Below, piece after piece: positions 48,491-61,645 of a DNA stretch of 64,000 bases (its first letter is position 1; every line of letters starts with the position of its first letter). Made by a program: the position numbers and the translations under genes. The notes under the pieces were generated by a model. It worked only from the letters and a program-made list of their open reading frames with translations. It searched no databases and was not told the DNA's origin. This DNA is from Rallus limicola (lineage: Eukaryota > Chordata > Aves > Gruiformes > Rallidae), in the NCBI GenBank assembly GCA_022605955.1, contig JAKCOZ010000014.1:12716001-12780000 (forward strand), in the 5' to 3' direction.

Positions 48491-51400
48491 AATATACAAA
48501 ACAAGTGAGACACAGCACAATTGGTTGGCTAATTCCTGAGCTGCAGTTCCAGTCCCTGGCCAGTTTCTCCCAACCTATATACGAAGCATGTCATCATATG
48601 GTATGGAATATCCCTTTGGCCATTTTGAGTCAGCTGTTCTGCCTGTATTCCATCCCAGCTTCTTGTGCACTCCCAGCCTTCTTGGTGGGGCAGTATGAGA
48701 AGTGACTTGACTTAGTGCCTAGTAACAACCAAAACATTAATGTGTTATCAACATTATTCTCAACCCAAATCCAAAGCACAGCACTGTACCAGATACTAGG
48801 AAGAAAATTAACTCCATACTGCTAAAACCAGATCAGTGAGCAATGTCTGTTAAGAGTCTGCTGGTATACATGACCAGGTAGTAACGGCCATATCTCATCT
48901 TCTTAGGTACACAACAGTATAAGGATTTTGGGGTATGTCACATAAAAGCTTTTGCAGTTCTGGATCACTTTTTCACTCAGAAGTTTGTATTCAAATTGTA
49001 TCCACTGTTTTCCTGTTACACTTTCCTTGTAGCACTTTATGAAACAGAAGGAATTTATGCTTTTCCTAAGGGCGATCTATTGCACCAAATCGTTCCTGAT
49101 GGGTTTTCACTGTGAGAACACACGATTTTCCAGGCTTATTGACAAATGTGAATGAGCAGAAGCTAAATCCTGTTCTGTGAATGCCTGCTGACCTAGTATA
49201 GGTATATTATCTATGCATAATAAAGAACCTTTTATCCTTTAAAAAATGAGATTAATCATTAGTTTAAAAATATCACAAGTAACCGATCTGCCCAGATGGG
49301 CCTACTTGTTCTGCTGGATGATTTAATAATTAATTTTATATAAACCCAATTCATTTTTTCCTTTTATTAGCATGGTGAACAGAACTCCTTCTTGATGAGA
49401 TACTTATTCCTCCTGTGGTTTAAACTGAATTATTTAAAATTAAGTTTCTGAGTTACGGTGGTGTTCCAACATTACTTTATATTCAGGTCTTCAACTCGTA
49501 TTTTGGATTGTACTATCCATGCCTTGTTGCATTCTCAATCATCACAGTGAACTTAAGCAAATGAAAAGATCAAGGTTTGTTAGCATATATTTCTGGGTGG
49601 CTTGAATACCTTAGGCCCTGGTCTAAGGCATTGCTAAGAAGGCATAAAGCTATTTCTTTATCATTAGTTGCAATATTAACATTTTAAAAATGGCATAGTC
49701 TTTCTGGCTGATTAACATGATTTAATTTGGTCAAGAAAATTCTATGGTGCCCAGACCTATAATGACCATGTAATTATGAGCAATAGAATAAAAGACAACT
49801 TCAAAAAATTGCTGGTTATTGTAGTTTCTTCACTAATCACTTGCAAAAGTGATAACACATGTTTAAGTATTGTCCACATTGCCAATTTATAGCATCATTA
49901 GGTTTTACTGGGAAAATCTTATGCTAATTTTTGGTTCTTATGCTCTGTGAGTTCAGATATGGCTGCGTTTTAAAAATTGATCTCTACTTTTGTGCATCTT
50001 AATTTTTATTGTTCAACTTCTGATGATTGGCTTTTGAGCACGGAAGTATCAAAGCATCTAAAATGCAGGAGGTGGTGGTCAAAGTCTCTGCAAATTAGCC
50101 TCTTAAAACAGGGCAAGGCACATTTTCTTGGTGTGTATAATTTTGCCACCAAATTTCAGTTGTAATTGACTTTAAACTACCAGTGTCCTTGGCTCCAATT
50201 AATCAGCTGGTTTTTAGTAGAGCAAACGGTGCTTTGCATATTATCCTGGCCGTGAGGGACCACTCTTCTGTCTAAGAAAATGTGAACCTCAAACTCCAGG
50301 GCCATTACTGGGCCAATCGGACAATGATGGCAGAGAGAAGAGCAAAAGGGGTTAGAGCAGCGGTGCTCAGGGCACGATGCTGAGCACCAGCACTGCCTTC
50401 TGCAATGCCATCCTGTCTGTGGCAGGGGGACAGAGGGTTTTCCAATTGTCTCCTCGGTCTGGAAAACCCTGAAAATGCAGTCAGCACTTCCCAAAGCACA
50501 GGGTATAAAATGCTGTGTTTTGTCTTAGTTTTCTTACATTTGCTTCTAATGCTGCTTGCTTTATATATCTGATGGATCATGGCAATTGCTTATATAAAAC
50601 CCATTAAGAGGCTCCTATGTATTTTTAGAATAATTTAAAATGTTTCCATCATAAAGGGCAAAATCCTGTTTCTTTTTTTAGGCTATTTTGCACTCTAAAT
50701 GTGAAATGGAAGATAAATAGGAAATGTGAATCATTTTGTGAACATGTAAATTGCAGACAGTTCCATTTGCCTTTTTCTGCACAGTATTCACATCCAATTT
50801 TCATTATGTGCTGTATAAATTCACTAATATTTTATACTGATAGACCACATTTTAGCAATAAGTACCTAAGAATAGAAGAAAAAGGGCTGTGCTTTTAAAG
50901 TAAATTTTATTTTCTGATTTACTTCTCAGCCTTAATCTCACATAAATGATTATTGTTGTGGGCTTTTTTTCTTCCATGAAATGCCTTTTAAAATTCATAA
51001 GCTCATTAAAAAAATTAATAGGTAGTGATAGCTGCCTTTCATTCTGTCTTTTACAAATGATTTTAAAGTGAATGTAGTATTTGAATTGCAAACTCAGATC
51101 TTTCCTGCATCTACAGAACAATCACAGTGGTAGATGCAGAACGATCACAATTTTTCATCAAAGTGCTTTAACCCCAGTCCTGTCAGCTGGCCTCCTAGAT
51201 AACAAGGTAGGGCAATCTCTATGATTAATTAGGCAATGTTTATCAAACTGAATGAAGATGAAAGGCTCTGGAGAACTGCATAGTGCTAAATGCTATTATA
51301 ACCAAACAAAATGCTGTCTTCCAAACTTTTCTGTATGTATTGAGTAGGGTGAGAAATCTTTGGTGTCTCCATAACACAGATGGAAACACCTCGACCAAGT

Positions 51401-53169
51401 CTAGAATATCCCCTTCCTTACACAAAACCCACCAAAATTATAGATATTTGTTACTGCTAGATTTTTAATTGGTCTTCATCTTAAATATGGGCATGAAAAG
51501 AGGTGATTATGAATATGACAGGATACTGGAAAACCCTGGGATCCCTCCTGGTCATTGCTTAAAGTCTGTAGGAATTACAGGATATTGTACATATGGAGTG
51601 GCAAACATCTTGCTCCATTTTTCCCAAGAATTAAGATCAATAAGCAAGAGAACATAATTTTTAAAAAATATGGTTCTGAAATGTCAAGAAGTTGGCAAGA
51701 AGCTCGGAATGTTTCTTTTAGAAGCTCATGAACTGGAGATGCTACTTAATATCAACTTATTTTCTTTACATTTCCTTTTCTTCTCCTTCTTTTGACTGTA
51801 GTTATTATGCAAATGCATAGCTCAGGGCAGAACTTAGGTCCTAGGCTTTCTGAAGAGCTGACTGCCATCATGAAATGTTCCTACCTATCCCACGGGGAGA
51901 CGAATAATGTGTTTCAGGTAGGGAATTATGTTGTGACCATAGCACCATGTTCAAAAGGTTAGAAAAGGGTTTCACAAATTAGCCACCAGGCCTCTGCAGT
52001 GGTGTAACTAGCTGCGCTCTCCCTGCATGTACCTGTTTCATGAACGTTTGCCTCTGAGAGGCATTTGTCTTCTTGTCTGCACTGGCTCTTTGCGTTGAAG
52101 GCAGATGCCTTCAATGAGCAGCATCATGCATCGTGAGTCTGACAGCAGGGAAATCTCTGTAACTCGCTGATGCCAAAGCAGTATGTTGTTTAGCCTGTAT
52201 GATGCTGATGGGGAAATTAAAGGGTAGCAGATTAATGTGTCTCATTTGTAATTGCTCTAAAGTATACTTCAAAATACAAATTAAAGGATGAGTTCTGAAG
52301 GTTACTGAGCATGCACCATGCCCATTGAAATCAGGGGGAACCACAGCTGCTGCAGACCTGACCCAAATAAAGTAAAAATGTCAAGCAAATCAATTGAAAG
52401 TCTTGAGGCCCTAACTGCATTACATACAAGTCTAATTGTGTTTATCAGCAGAGTGGTGCTACATCTCTTTTGCTGTTGATTTAAGAAATCCAACTTTTCA
52501 TTGACTCAACAGCAGCTTTGAATGCCCCAAGCACCTAAATAAATCTAATCACAGGAAATCCTTCCCCTTCATCATTTCACTTGCATTAATCCTCCTTAAA
52601 GTACCATCTCATCAGCAGAGACTGAGGGGAGTGTATCTTGCTTCTTGCCAGAAGCAGGGAGGAAATCGCACACCGGGGAATGAGGCGTCCTTTCCATAGT
52701 GCATCCTTCATGTGTACTTTATCTTCTTCACTGCAAGACACTAACACTGATGAGCCCTGTGGGTCCTAAAGATTCAAACACAATGGCACAATATGAAGAT
52801 TAAGTCTAGAAAAAAAAAAAAAAGGATCTTCCTACAACACTGAAAAGAGCTGATTTTTTCCACTAAAGAAAATTTTCCATTAGAGTGTTTTCCATTAAAA
52901 ATTGCTTCCTGTGGAAAACTGGGTTTCTGATTAAATGAGCATTTTCACAGCAGGAATATTCTTTCAGGAAAAGAATGTGCTTTTCATTAAAACTCCCAAG
53001 CTGCTCCTTTAAAATGCTGGATAAAAGCCTCAAGGTTTCAATTCCTCTATTTTTTAGTGTAAAATTAATAGTTTTGGCAGAGATTCCCTCTTCCATTGTT
53101 TCTTATGCAAAGTGCCTGTCAGAGCCTGAAAGGCATCTACAGGCTGTGAGTAACCTGAGTAGACTCAGC
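48491..53169. other. Unassigned non-coding DNA
   Basis: About 4.7 kb with no recognised gene or interspersed repeat. A 14-bp A run sits at 52810-52823. Minus-strand frames at 50.2-50.6 kb (105 codons, Cys-rich) have no recognised domain. The stretch 49.2-49.6 kb is very AT-rich and could hold conserved non-coding elements, which cannot be judged without alignment. Confidence 0.45.
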
Positions 53170-53250
53170 TGGAACCCCCCACCCACACAAACCTTTCCCA
53201 CACCCCAGGGCTCTATTTAAGCTCACACTCAATACCTAGATCTGGCTTCA
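53170..53250 (+). promoter_or_regulatory. TATA-like promoter-like stretch (weak)
   Basis: A C-rich segment (GGAACCCCCCACCCACAC, then TCCCACACCCCAGGG) stands directly upstream of CTATTTAAG (TATA-like, 53213-53221) and AGCTCACACTCA. A CACCC-rich element followed by a TATA-like box resembles a small promoter or the U3/R region of an old LTR. I could not identify LTR ends, and the sequence after it (53.25-53.7 kb) matches nothing I recognise. Confidence 0.25.
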
Positions 53251-54320
53251 ATTCCATCAGGAATGTGTTTGTCTTCTGCTGTCCTGGTTTATAGACTGTC
53301 TGTTTTTACTGGATGATTTTCAAAGCACTGCTGCATCTGAGCTTTGTCTTCTGTATTGCTTCACTAGGATAGGCTTTGAATCTATGTTGGAACCCTGCTC
53401 TTGACTCAGTCCTGGATGTTATTTGTCATTGCGCCTTGTCTTGGGATGCAATGGGACCTGGTGCTATCCTGGCACCGTTTGGATCCTGCAAGAGGGGAGT
53501 TGTTGGTGAGGCTCTTAGTGGGTTGGGTTTCTCTTTGGCTCCCAGTTCATCTGTGGTCTTGGAGGAGCCCTGATCCTGCTGATCCCTGCTGCTGCAGTTG
53601 TGGAGATGTGTATGTTGTTGCTTCTTCTATTGATTTCAATTACATGGGTTTGGTATACCTGATCTCCCAGGGGCCAGTGTGAGGGTGTCACAAGCAAGAC
53701 TCAGATTCTACTACTAAGGGTAAGCTAGCCTTGAATTAGGGAGCAACAGCTGCAAAGGGGAAACAGACCCCCACTCCAAATTCTAACGATCCTCTCTTGT
53801 TAGGAATGCTAACTATACAAGCCTGTTCACGTTGATGTTTGAGCACAAAATAGGTCTCTATGTAAGCTGCACATTTAAGGTCTTTGTTCTTGGCAATGCC
53901 AGCTTTTAGATGAGCCTGTGAATAGTGCAGAACAACAGAGGAAAATTTAGAAGCTCTTCAAGGATAAAAGTATATTCCTGGTCAGCATTCTTAGGTGCCA
54001 TACTTACTGTATTATTATGCTTCCTGTGGTCTTTCAAGTGCTTTGAAACTCTCTTTGATCAATATATCTTTGGATCTTTTGTTTCCTCCATGTGGGTTAA
54101 AACACTAAAGTTCTTTATGATGATTAAATTCAACATCCATTTTAGCAGCGTTAATGTGAGATGGCTGCAAGAACAGACAAAATGGTTGAAGTTCTACCTA
54201 TGGAATTCCCCACAAGATTCACTACCGTGGGTAAAAGTGGTGTGTGATGAGAATAGAAATGGTAAGGCCATGAGGCTTTTGCAATAGATAGTGAGAAGTC
54301 AAGGTAAAAAGGAGATAGGC
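53251..54320. other. Unassigned non-coding DNA
   Basis: No gene or repeat recognised. A 120-codon plus-strand frame (53925-54287) has no recognisable domain. Confidence 0.4.
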
Positions 54321-54392
54321 TTAATTAATTTGTTCAACGGACAAGCTGCAGACTACTGGTTACTGAGTAATTAATTTATAATTAATAATTAA
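54321..54392. promoter_or_regulatory. Cluster of TAATTA homeodomain-type core motifs
   Basis: The palindromic hexamer TAATTA, the core bound by many homeodomain proteins, occurs at 54322, 54368, 54379 and 54386, the last three 11 and 7 bp apart. The region is AT-rich, so chance enrichment is possible. No other regulatory sign is visible. Confidence 0.3.
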
Positions 54393-57300
54393 AGCAGGCT
54401 AAAGGACTGATACTATGGGATCATCCTAGTAAATAGTAATTTATTTTCTATTACTTATTGTTATTGAACAAGTAGGTCAATGACATTTTCTGACAACATC
54501 TGTGCACACAGCAACACTACACTAGGTGTTCTTTAAATTAAAAGAAATGCCTGTTCTAGCAATTTCCTCTGGCAGGAAAGCAAGCATATCTTCTTGCTCC
54601 ATTCTTTTTATTGAAAGGATGCTATCAAACTTTCAATCACCATTTAAATTTTTACCCTGGTTTCCTAAGGAAATGAAGCTTGCATGATAACACTGACTTT
54701 CTCTCCATCTGTCAGGGCCTCCTTGATAACTTTTAAACTGGCCAAGTGCAACTAAACTTGCAAGCAGACAGAGAAGTATCAGTTAGAAGTATGTTCTACC
54801 CAGAGCAGAATCTGGGTAGGAGAAAGGTGCAATTAGTGCTCGTGCTGAGGGAACACAGTAAACTTGGCTGCTGTGTGATTGTTTGGTGTTTGTGAGCCAG
54901 CTGACCAGTATTTGAGCACTGTTCCCATCAGCACACATGTGAGTTTTCTTTTGCCTTGTGCGGTTCACCACTTGGACACTGGGACAAAACCAGAGTAATT
55001 GAGAAAGGGAGCTGGAGAGGATGATGAAGGAGAGAAACCCACAGAATATCTCTCTTAATTATTTCTGTTGTTGTTTTAGGGTATAAAAATCAAGTTAAGG
55101 TAGTCACAAACATATCCACATGCACCTTGTCCAATCTGAGAGATATGGTATATACACTGATCACTGAAAATGAAAGCCCAAATAGATAGTAGCGTGAAAT
55201 AGCCTAATACATAAATTTCAGGTCTGATTTTTGGCACCAAAAATATCAAAAAACTACAGTTACCTCAGTGGGACTTAAGGGTATGTTGCAAGTTCTATGA
55301 ATTAGTACTCTTAGGGACTGGCTTTTCCAATTTGATGATTATTGCTGTGTTAACTTCAACTGTCAGTGTTGATAAAGTCATACTTTGACGATAGGACCTG
55401 GATGAATCATTTTGGTCTTCTATCCTGACCTTACATATAACACAGAAAACTTCCTAGGAGTAACTCTTGCCTGGAACACTTTTAAGAGGGGAAATACATA
55501 CACTATTAGTTCAAACATCACAATGATATACCACCACTTTTTCCAAAATGTGATTAAAAGACAAATAATCTTTTTTTAAAATACTGAATTTTTTTTTAAT
55601 TTTATGATGTGCTAGTCATTGAGTCTTGTCAGTGATTTAAAGTTAGACTGATGGTATTGACTATCTAGAATGATATTCCTTAGCTTTATTTTACCCCACT
55701 ACTGCCTTAATAGAGTTCAATAATTTCTGTGTTACTTCTCACATGGTGCTTAAAACATTGAAAAGTGGGACTGTGAGATAAGATCCTAAACTTTTATATA
55801 TTTTTTGAACAGAAATCCAAGTATTGTCACGTTTTGGTTTTTGAGAGAGTTCTGATTATGGAAAAGTTAAAACTTTTAGTGAAAAATTGTCAAAGGAAAG
55901 AATTATGAGGTGGTGTTTTATTTCATTAAAACATGATGCCCAATGTCTCATCCTTTTGATTATTCAAATGCTCATTCAGGTCCCAGTGTTCTGGACTTGT
56001 AGCTTAAACTTATTTTCAGTATTCCTCAGGCCTGTGGTTTAAGCCTTTTATATAAGATACCTCTCTTATACCAACTTTCCCCTAGTCCTTACCTACCAAA
56101 ACCACTTCTGACACTCGTAGTTTTATGCTTGAGGTAGAGCACTTCCCAGCTCCTCAGACTTTTTGGCCTGGATTTCTTCTTTTTTTTTTATTTTTTTTTT
56201 CTGGCATATGTGATGAAAGCTTCTGCGCTCTGAATGGAGTTACAAACCAATGCTACTCAACTGGTGCACACACAGAGCCCTGAGTCTATTACACTGTCTC
56301 CAACAGGTATTCCAGTCACGCCCTTGAAATCAAAGCACAAGGAGCAGACTGGGCGAGGAACCAAAACACAAAGAATTTGGTGTCTACCATTCTCTGTTTT
56401 CCTTTATTTTCAGTTGACATGGTGGTAAAACAGGTAAAATATATTAGTGTGCAATGGGCTGCTAGTGTTATTTCCTCTATCCCTTCCATGGTGCATATAT
56501 ACCTTGTGTGTGGTAAGCAAGAAATAGAGTAAGAAGTTTTGATGCATCTCCAATCCACTGAATCCAGTGGAATCTCTTAATCTCTTATCAGTGAAGAGCT
56601 AGTGGGCAAGTGGTGTGTGACAAGTGTATAACGTATTCATATTAAGCCAGCCAGTTTAATCCTTACTTCTGAAATTGTGGGTTTCAGAATAGGACAATTT
56701 TCTATTCTCTTTTACATTCATATCAGAAAAGCAATTTAATCTAATGCTGTAACCCAGCCACTATTTTTTATTAAGCCCTTTAGAGGAGGGGTTTAGATGT
56801 GGCTTGGAGACCACAAAGTTGGAAGAGGCTTCTGGCTGGCTAAGGAGTGAACAAATAAAAGCAATGGTGAATCTCCTAGTGCAAATCACTGAATTTATTT
56901 CAAAAACATAAGTTCTGGGAAAAGAAAAACCATGATTTACTGTATGGCAGGTATTCTGGCTGCTTAGGAAGTAAGGCAGGAATTATACTTTTGGTCTTAG
57001 GCAGTGTTTCACAAACAAAGTGATACTTGACTGCTACTTTTGCCCTTTATAACCTCTCAGTACTCATTCCCCCATACATGATTTAAATTGTTCCAATTAA
57101 ATTCAAGCATCGTACGTTTTAAGCCAATTTTGGCTGAAAAAAAAAAGAAGGTTGCCTGAAATACCTGGTACTCACTGCAGCAGAGGATGTAGACACATAA
57201 AATATTTAGCTAAAGGGCATCAAAGGACAGTCTTTTTAAAAAATATTTCCCTAAAAGATGAGATACCAAGTCTTTGAGAAGCACTCAATGAGCAAAGCCA

Positions 57301-59967
57301 AGATTAAAAATGAAATGCAACAGAGTATTTCTAAAAGGCAGCAGAAGATTGCAGATGTGAATAGGCAAAATTTAAAAGAATGTGACTTATTAATGCTATT
57401 ATTATGCATAATTTTGTACAGTGACAGTTTCATTGTTTTCTTTTCAGTGCCTTTATCTATGATTTCAAATATAATTAAGATTTGCATGGTAAATTAACTT
57501 CTGATTATATTTAGTCTGTTCAGGGCAAGAGAAGCTAGCAGACACAGCACACATGCCGAATGACTTTTGGTTGTATACTTCCATTTTGTGTTTGTAATAT
57601 GAATAGCTGAAATTGTTAGCTACAGAAGATCTTTAGAGTGTTATAGTTCTCAATCATAGGGAGCAAGGGTTATTCTCCTCTTAATTTTAGTGCCCTGATA
57701 GTGCTTTTCAAGTGTGGTTAGAGCAATTTTTTCATAATCTGTTAATGTACTGAGCACAGTGAAGGTCCTCTTACATAAATATTGATTCATCTCCAAGCAA
57801 AGCAGAATATGAGCATCCTCTCTAATTCTGTCATGAGAACAGTTGGAATTTTTTTGATACACAGTGGAAAAAACAGGGTGCTACTGGAACTTCATTGTCC
57901 TGTTCTTTCTTGAAAAATCTAACTCTTTGTATTAAGCACCAAACTCTGAAGATGCTTACCCTGAGAGCAACACTGGGAACTAGGCATGCCTTAAAAACAT
58001 CACAAGAAGACTGGAGTCTGCTCTGGTGCATGCTGGTGGAGATTGCCCCACACAGGTGGTTGCTGCAATTATTTGCTGTGTTTCTGTTGAACTTCCATAC
58101 CACTCAAGCATTAAATAGTGCATCGATAGCAAGACAAATATTTCCCTCCAGTTTTTTCATCAAGTTACTTTCTTTCTTCTGAAAAAGTTAAAAAATTAAG
58201 TTGACTGCTATTTCTGAAAGGAACCAAAGTCCTCCTTATTCTGAAAGGTTTCAGCAGGGTTGGCTTAACACCAGGAACAATTGGTTGTGACAGCTGAGGC
58301 CTTCCCAGGGTTATGTCCCTGCTGAGATATGCACAACCTGTCTTGTCTCTTATTCTATGGTGGCTAAGAATCTTCCCAGAGAAACCTGCATATTGAATGA
58401 AGTGTAGATGCAGAAAAGGGGACCAAACCAACATTTAGGTAATTGATTGAAATATGTGGCCTGCATTTTTAAAGGCTATTCAGTTTTCTGGTAAATTTAA
58501 TTCTGCTCTGCCTCTTGAGTGTTTGAAATGCCAATCTCCTTCCCATGCCTGCACTACACACACGTACATATGCATAAACATGCACATGCACTCTAGTGCG
58601 TGGGTGCCCAACAAGGTGTCACCCACAAGGTACCAAACTCATATTCTGGTTGAATGAGCTAATTCTGTATTAACTTGGCATACAGCTAGAGATTTTATTT
58701 ATGAGACTAGATTGGTTTTGATGGAGTGTTTTTCAACATTTGCAAAAGTGAATTCTTCGTGTGAATTTTGGCATGCTTAGTTCAAAAGAGGGAGGAAGCA
58801 TACTCTTCTTGGGGGAAAAAAAGAAGAGAAAATTTAGGAATCTTTGTTTTAGGCTTTCATAGAATAGGGTGACTTGAACAGAACTCAGTTGCTCTTGTAT
58901 TTATTTTACATTGATTGTGAGAAATATAGTCACAATTGATGGCCCTTTACTTTGCAAATCAGATTCATTGACTTAAATGGGACTTGTCAGTTTTCCCCGA
59001 GTAGTGGTTTTAAATAGAAAGTCAGCCTTTTCAAAATGGGGAGAATTAGGGGGGTCTAGTTTGAGTACTGCAGTCAGAAGGAAGGTATGAGTTACTTTCA
59101 GCAAGGTCAGGAGACTTGTGCTTTTTCATCTCTACAAGTAAGATTTATTTCTGTTAAAAGTGGTGGCAATTATACTGTGCCAGTCAGTTGCCTCCTTAAG
59201 ATAATAGATGTGTTTGGAATTTTCTTGTTATTTCATGTTGTGTAGGATCATTATAATTTATTTTCTCATGATGACTGGACTAGCAGTCATAACATTTCAG
59301 GAGCATATAACATACCTGCATGTCACCTCAGCTGCTTAATGTCAGGATACTCTTGTATAGGCAAAGCCGGTATCAGAAGAGAACAAGTAGAAAACCAGGT
59401 ATTTTCACTGTTTTGCAGGGAAATACCTTTGTTTCCTTGTTTGTGTAAATTTAAGAAGTTTTTTTTAAAAAAAACTTTTTCTTCCAGCATATGTTGGCTC
59501 AAGAGCTCTCCCAGAGAAATTGCTGAAATATTATTTTGTGAAGGACAGTAGTAGATTGACCTAAGGGAATGTCCAGGTAAGAAAGTCAGACTTGGAAGCA
59601 TTGCTCCTTGTAGTAACTTCCAGGTTACTTGAGAACAATACTGTCCATTGGTAAAACAAAGTGAAACAAAGAACTGTGTCTAGAGTAGTAGTCATAAGCA
59701 GATTTTGGTGTTTCTCCAATTCTTCTACATTTGGGTTACTAGATTATTTTTTTTTTTCATTTAAGAATATTTTAGAGCTTAGCAGCATCCAAGAACCTTT
59801 TGAAGCAAATCATCTTGATTGTTGCATTTGTCTTGTGATGTAGGGAATTTTGTACCATGGAACAGGAAATCATTTCACCAGAATGAAGATGTAACATTTG
59901 TATTTATGTCCACTTCTAGCCTTCAGATTCATTCTGAGGGATGACTGACTACAATAATTCTCAGATT
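54393..59967. other. Unassigned non-coding DNA
   Basis: About 5.6 kb of AT-rich sequence with no recognised gene or interspersed repeat. T-rich runs near 56181-56200 and 59749-59759. Overlapping frames of about 90 codons on opposite strands at 57.83-58.18 kb lack any family resemblance. Confidence 0.5.
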
Positions 59968-60892
59968 TCATAGAATCATAGGATATCCTGAGTTGGAAGG
60001 GACCCATAAGGATCAGCAAGTCCAACTCCTGGCTCCGCACAGGGCCAGCCAAGTCAGAGCATGTGACTGAGGGCATCATCCAGATGCTTCTTGAACTCAG
60101 TCAAGCGACCACTTCTCTGGGGAGCCTGTTCCAGTACCCAAACACCCTCTCAGTAAAGACCCTCTTCCTAATATCCAGCCTAAACCTCCTCTGTCTCAGC
60201 TTCATAGCATTCCCTTGCGTTCTATCACTGGCCACCACAGAGAGAAGATCGGCACCTGCCTCTTTGCTCCCCTTTGTCAGGAAGCTATAGACTGCAATGA
60301 GGTCTCCCCTCAGCCTCCTCTTCTCCAGGCTGTACGACCCAAGGGACTTCAGCCTCTCCTCATTGCCCTCCTCTGGACGCTCCAGTATTTTTATGTCCCT
60401 CTTGTACTGTGACGCCCAAAACTGCACCCAGTACTCGAGGTGAGACCACACCAGCGCAGTGTGGAGCAGAACAATCACCTCCCTGGACTGGCTGGCAATG
60501 CCATGCTTGATGCACCCCAGGATATGTTTGGCCCTCCTGGCTGCCTGGGCACGTTCTTGGCTCATGTTTAACTTGCTGTTGACCAAGGTCCTGAAATCTC
60601 TCTCAGCATGGCTTGCTTCCAGCATCTGATCCCCCAGTCTGTATGTCTAGCCAGGGTTGCCCCTTCCCAGGTGCAGAATCCAGCACTTGTCCGTGTTAAA
60701 CTTCATGTTGTTGGTGATTGTCCAGCTCTTTAATCTGTTCCAGTGACTTTGCAAGGCTTTTCCACCCTCAATGGAGTCAACAGCTCCTCCCAATTTGGTG
60801 TTATCTGATAATTTACTTAAGACACCCTCTAATCCTGAGTCCAGGTTGTTTATGAAAATGTTAAAAAGAACTGGACCTAAAATGGAATCTTA
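59968..60892 (-). mobile_element. CR1 LINE, longest copy (~925 bp): RT end, ORF2 C-terminus and 3' UTR
   Basis: The 3' end is at 59969 (CATAGAATCATAGGATATCC on the plus strand), followed by GAGTTGGAAGGGACCCATAA and the rest of the 3' UTR. A 174-codon minus-strand frame (60101-60625) preserves [87 protein letters not shown] and [10 protein letters not shown]. This is the C-terminal part of CR1 ORF2 after the RT catalytic motifs. A segment of roughly 13 residues between ILER and EERLKSLG seems to be missing without breaking the frame, and the frame ends just after EVVA instead of continuing into ESPSLEIFK. Upstream (60626-60890), RT-region sequence continues to a 5' truncation near 60892. The RT catalytic core and endonuclease are absent, so the copy is inactive. 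Confidence 0.96.
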
Positions 60893-61645
60893 AAACTATC
60901 AAATGGTGATTGAATTGGAGATTCAGTACTATTGAACTACTGGTGTCATCAATATGTTTTAAACATGTTTAAGATGATGGACCTAGCATACTTTCATCAC
61001 CCTGTCAAACAGCATCTCTTTCACTTCTTTTGAAAATCCCTTGATGTCTGAAAGTTTATGCATATAGCTGAATGCTCAAGGTTTTTCTCTGTGCCCAGAG
61101 ATGTTATTGATACTTGCAAAAGATTGTTCTATGATGATGAGTTAGTTTACCCTGTATTTGAGTTTATTGGGAAGTAGACTAGTTCTGTTAGATGCAGGAA
61201 TTGCATCTTACAGGTGTGATTTTTAAGGCTAGTCCGTCCTGACATTATTTGCCACTGAAGTCTGAGGTTCATTTGGAATAAATAAGAAAATATCAATGAA
61301 CCAAATGTGTTGTCTCTTTAGTAAGCATAAACTTTCCGCTCCCACCGCAGTGAATTATAGAGAGGGACCCTCAAGCTATAACAAGCCCAGAATAGCCCTT
61401 CTCTGCTTTTAAATGCTCTTAGACTCCAAAAAAGGTGATTGCAGTCTCCCACCTGGGAATGGTTGTTTTTGTTGTTGTTGTTTGTGTTGATTCCTGTTCC
61501 ATAACCCAGTAATTGCTTAGAGGGGAGCTTTGGCTGGGGCCAAAATCATGGCCCAGGTCTTTCTTCAAGTATGGACCATTGAGTTATGGAGCATGGAATA
61601 GTTCATTGGCACTGCTCAATTTGCCAAGAAGGATGTAAATTTGAA
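60893..61645. other. Unassigned DNA between two CR1 copies
   Basis: No gene or repeat recognised apart from a short GTT-rich run at 61464-61481. Confidence 0.45.

Noticed and set aside
48329..48520. Ser/Leu/Ile-rich minus-strand frames
   Set aside because: The residue runs come from translating the (GAT)n microsatellite.
50177..50494. Cys-rich 105-codon minus-strand frame, considered as a small secreted protein
   Set aside because: No signal peptide at its start, no recognised cysteine pattern, and no splice pair or promoter support.
52810..52823. A14 run considered as the tail of a processed pseudogene
   Set aside because: No recognisable transcript-like body precedes it and no flanking duplication is visible; isolated A runs are common here.
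60101..60625. 174-codon minus-strand open frame as a host gene
   Set aside because: Its residues are the CR1 ORF2 C-terminus (SLEKRRLRGDL, WNRLPREVV) inside a 5'-truncated CR1 copy.
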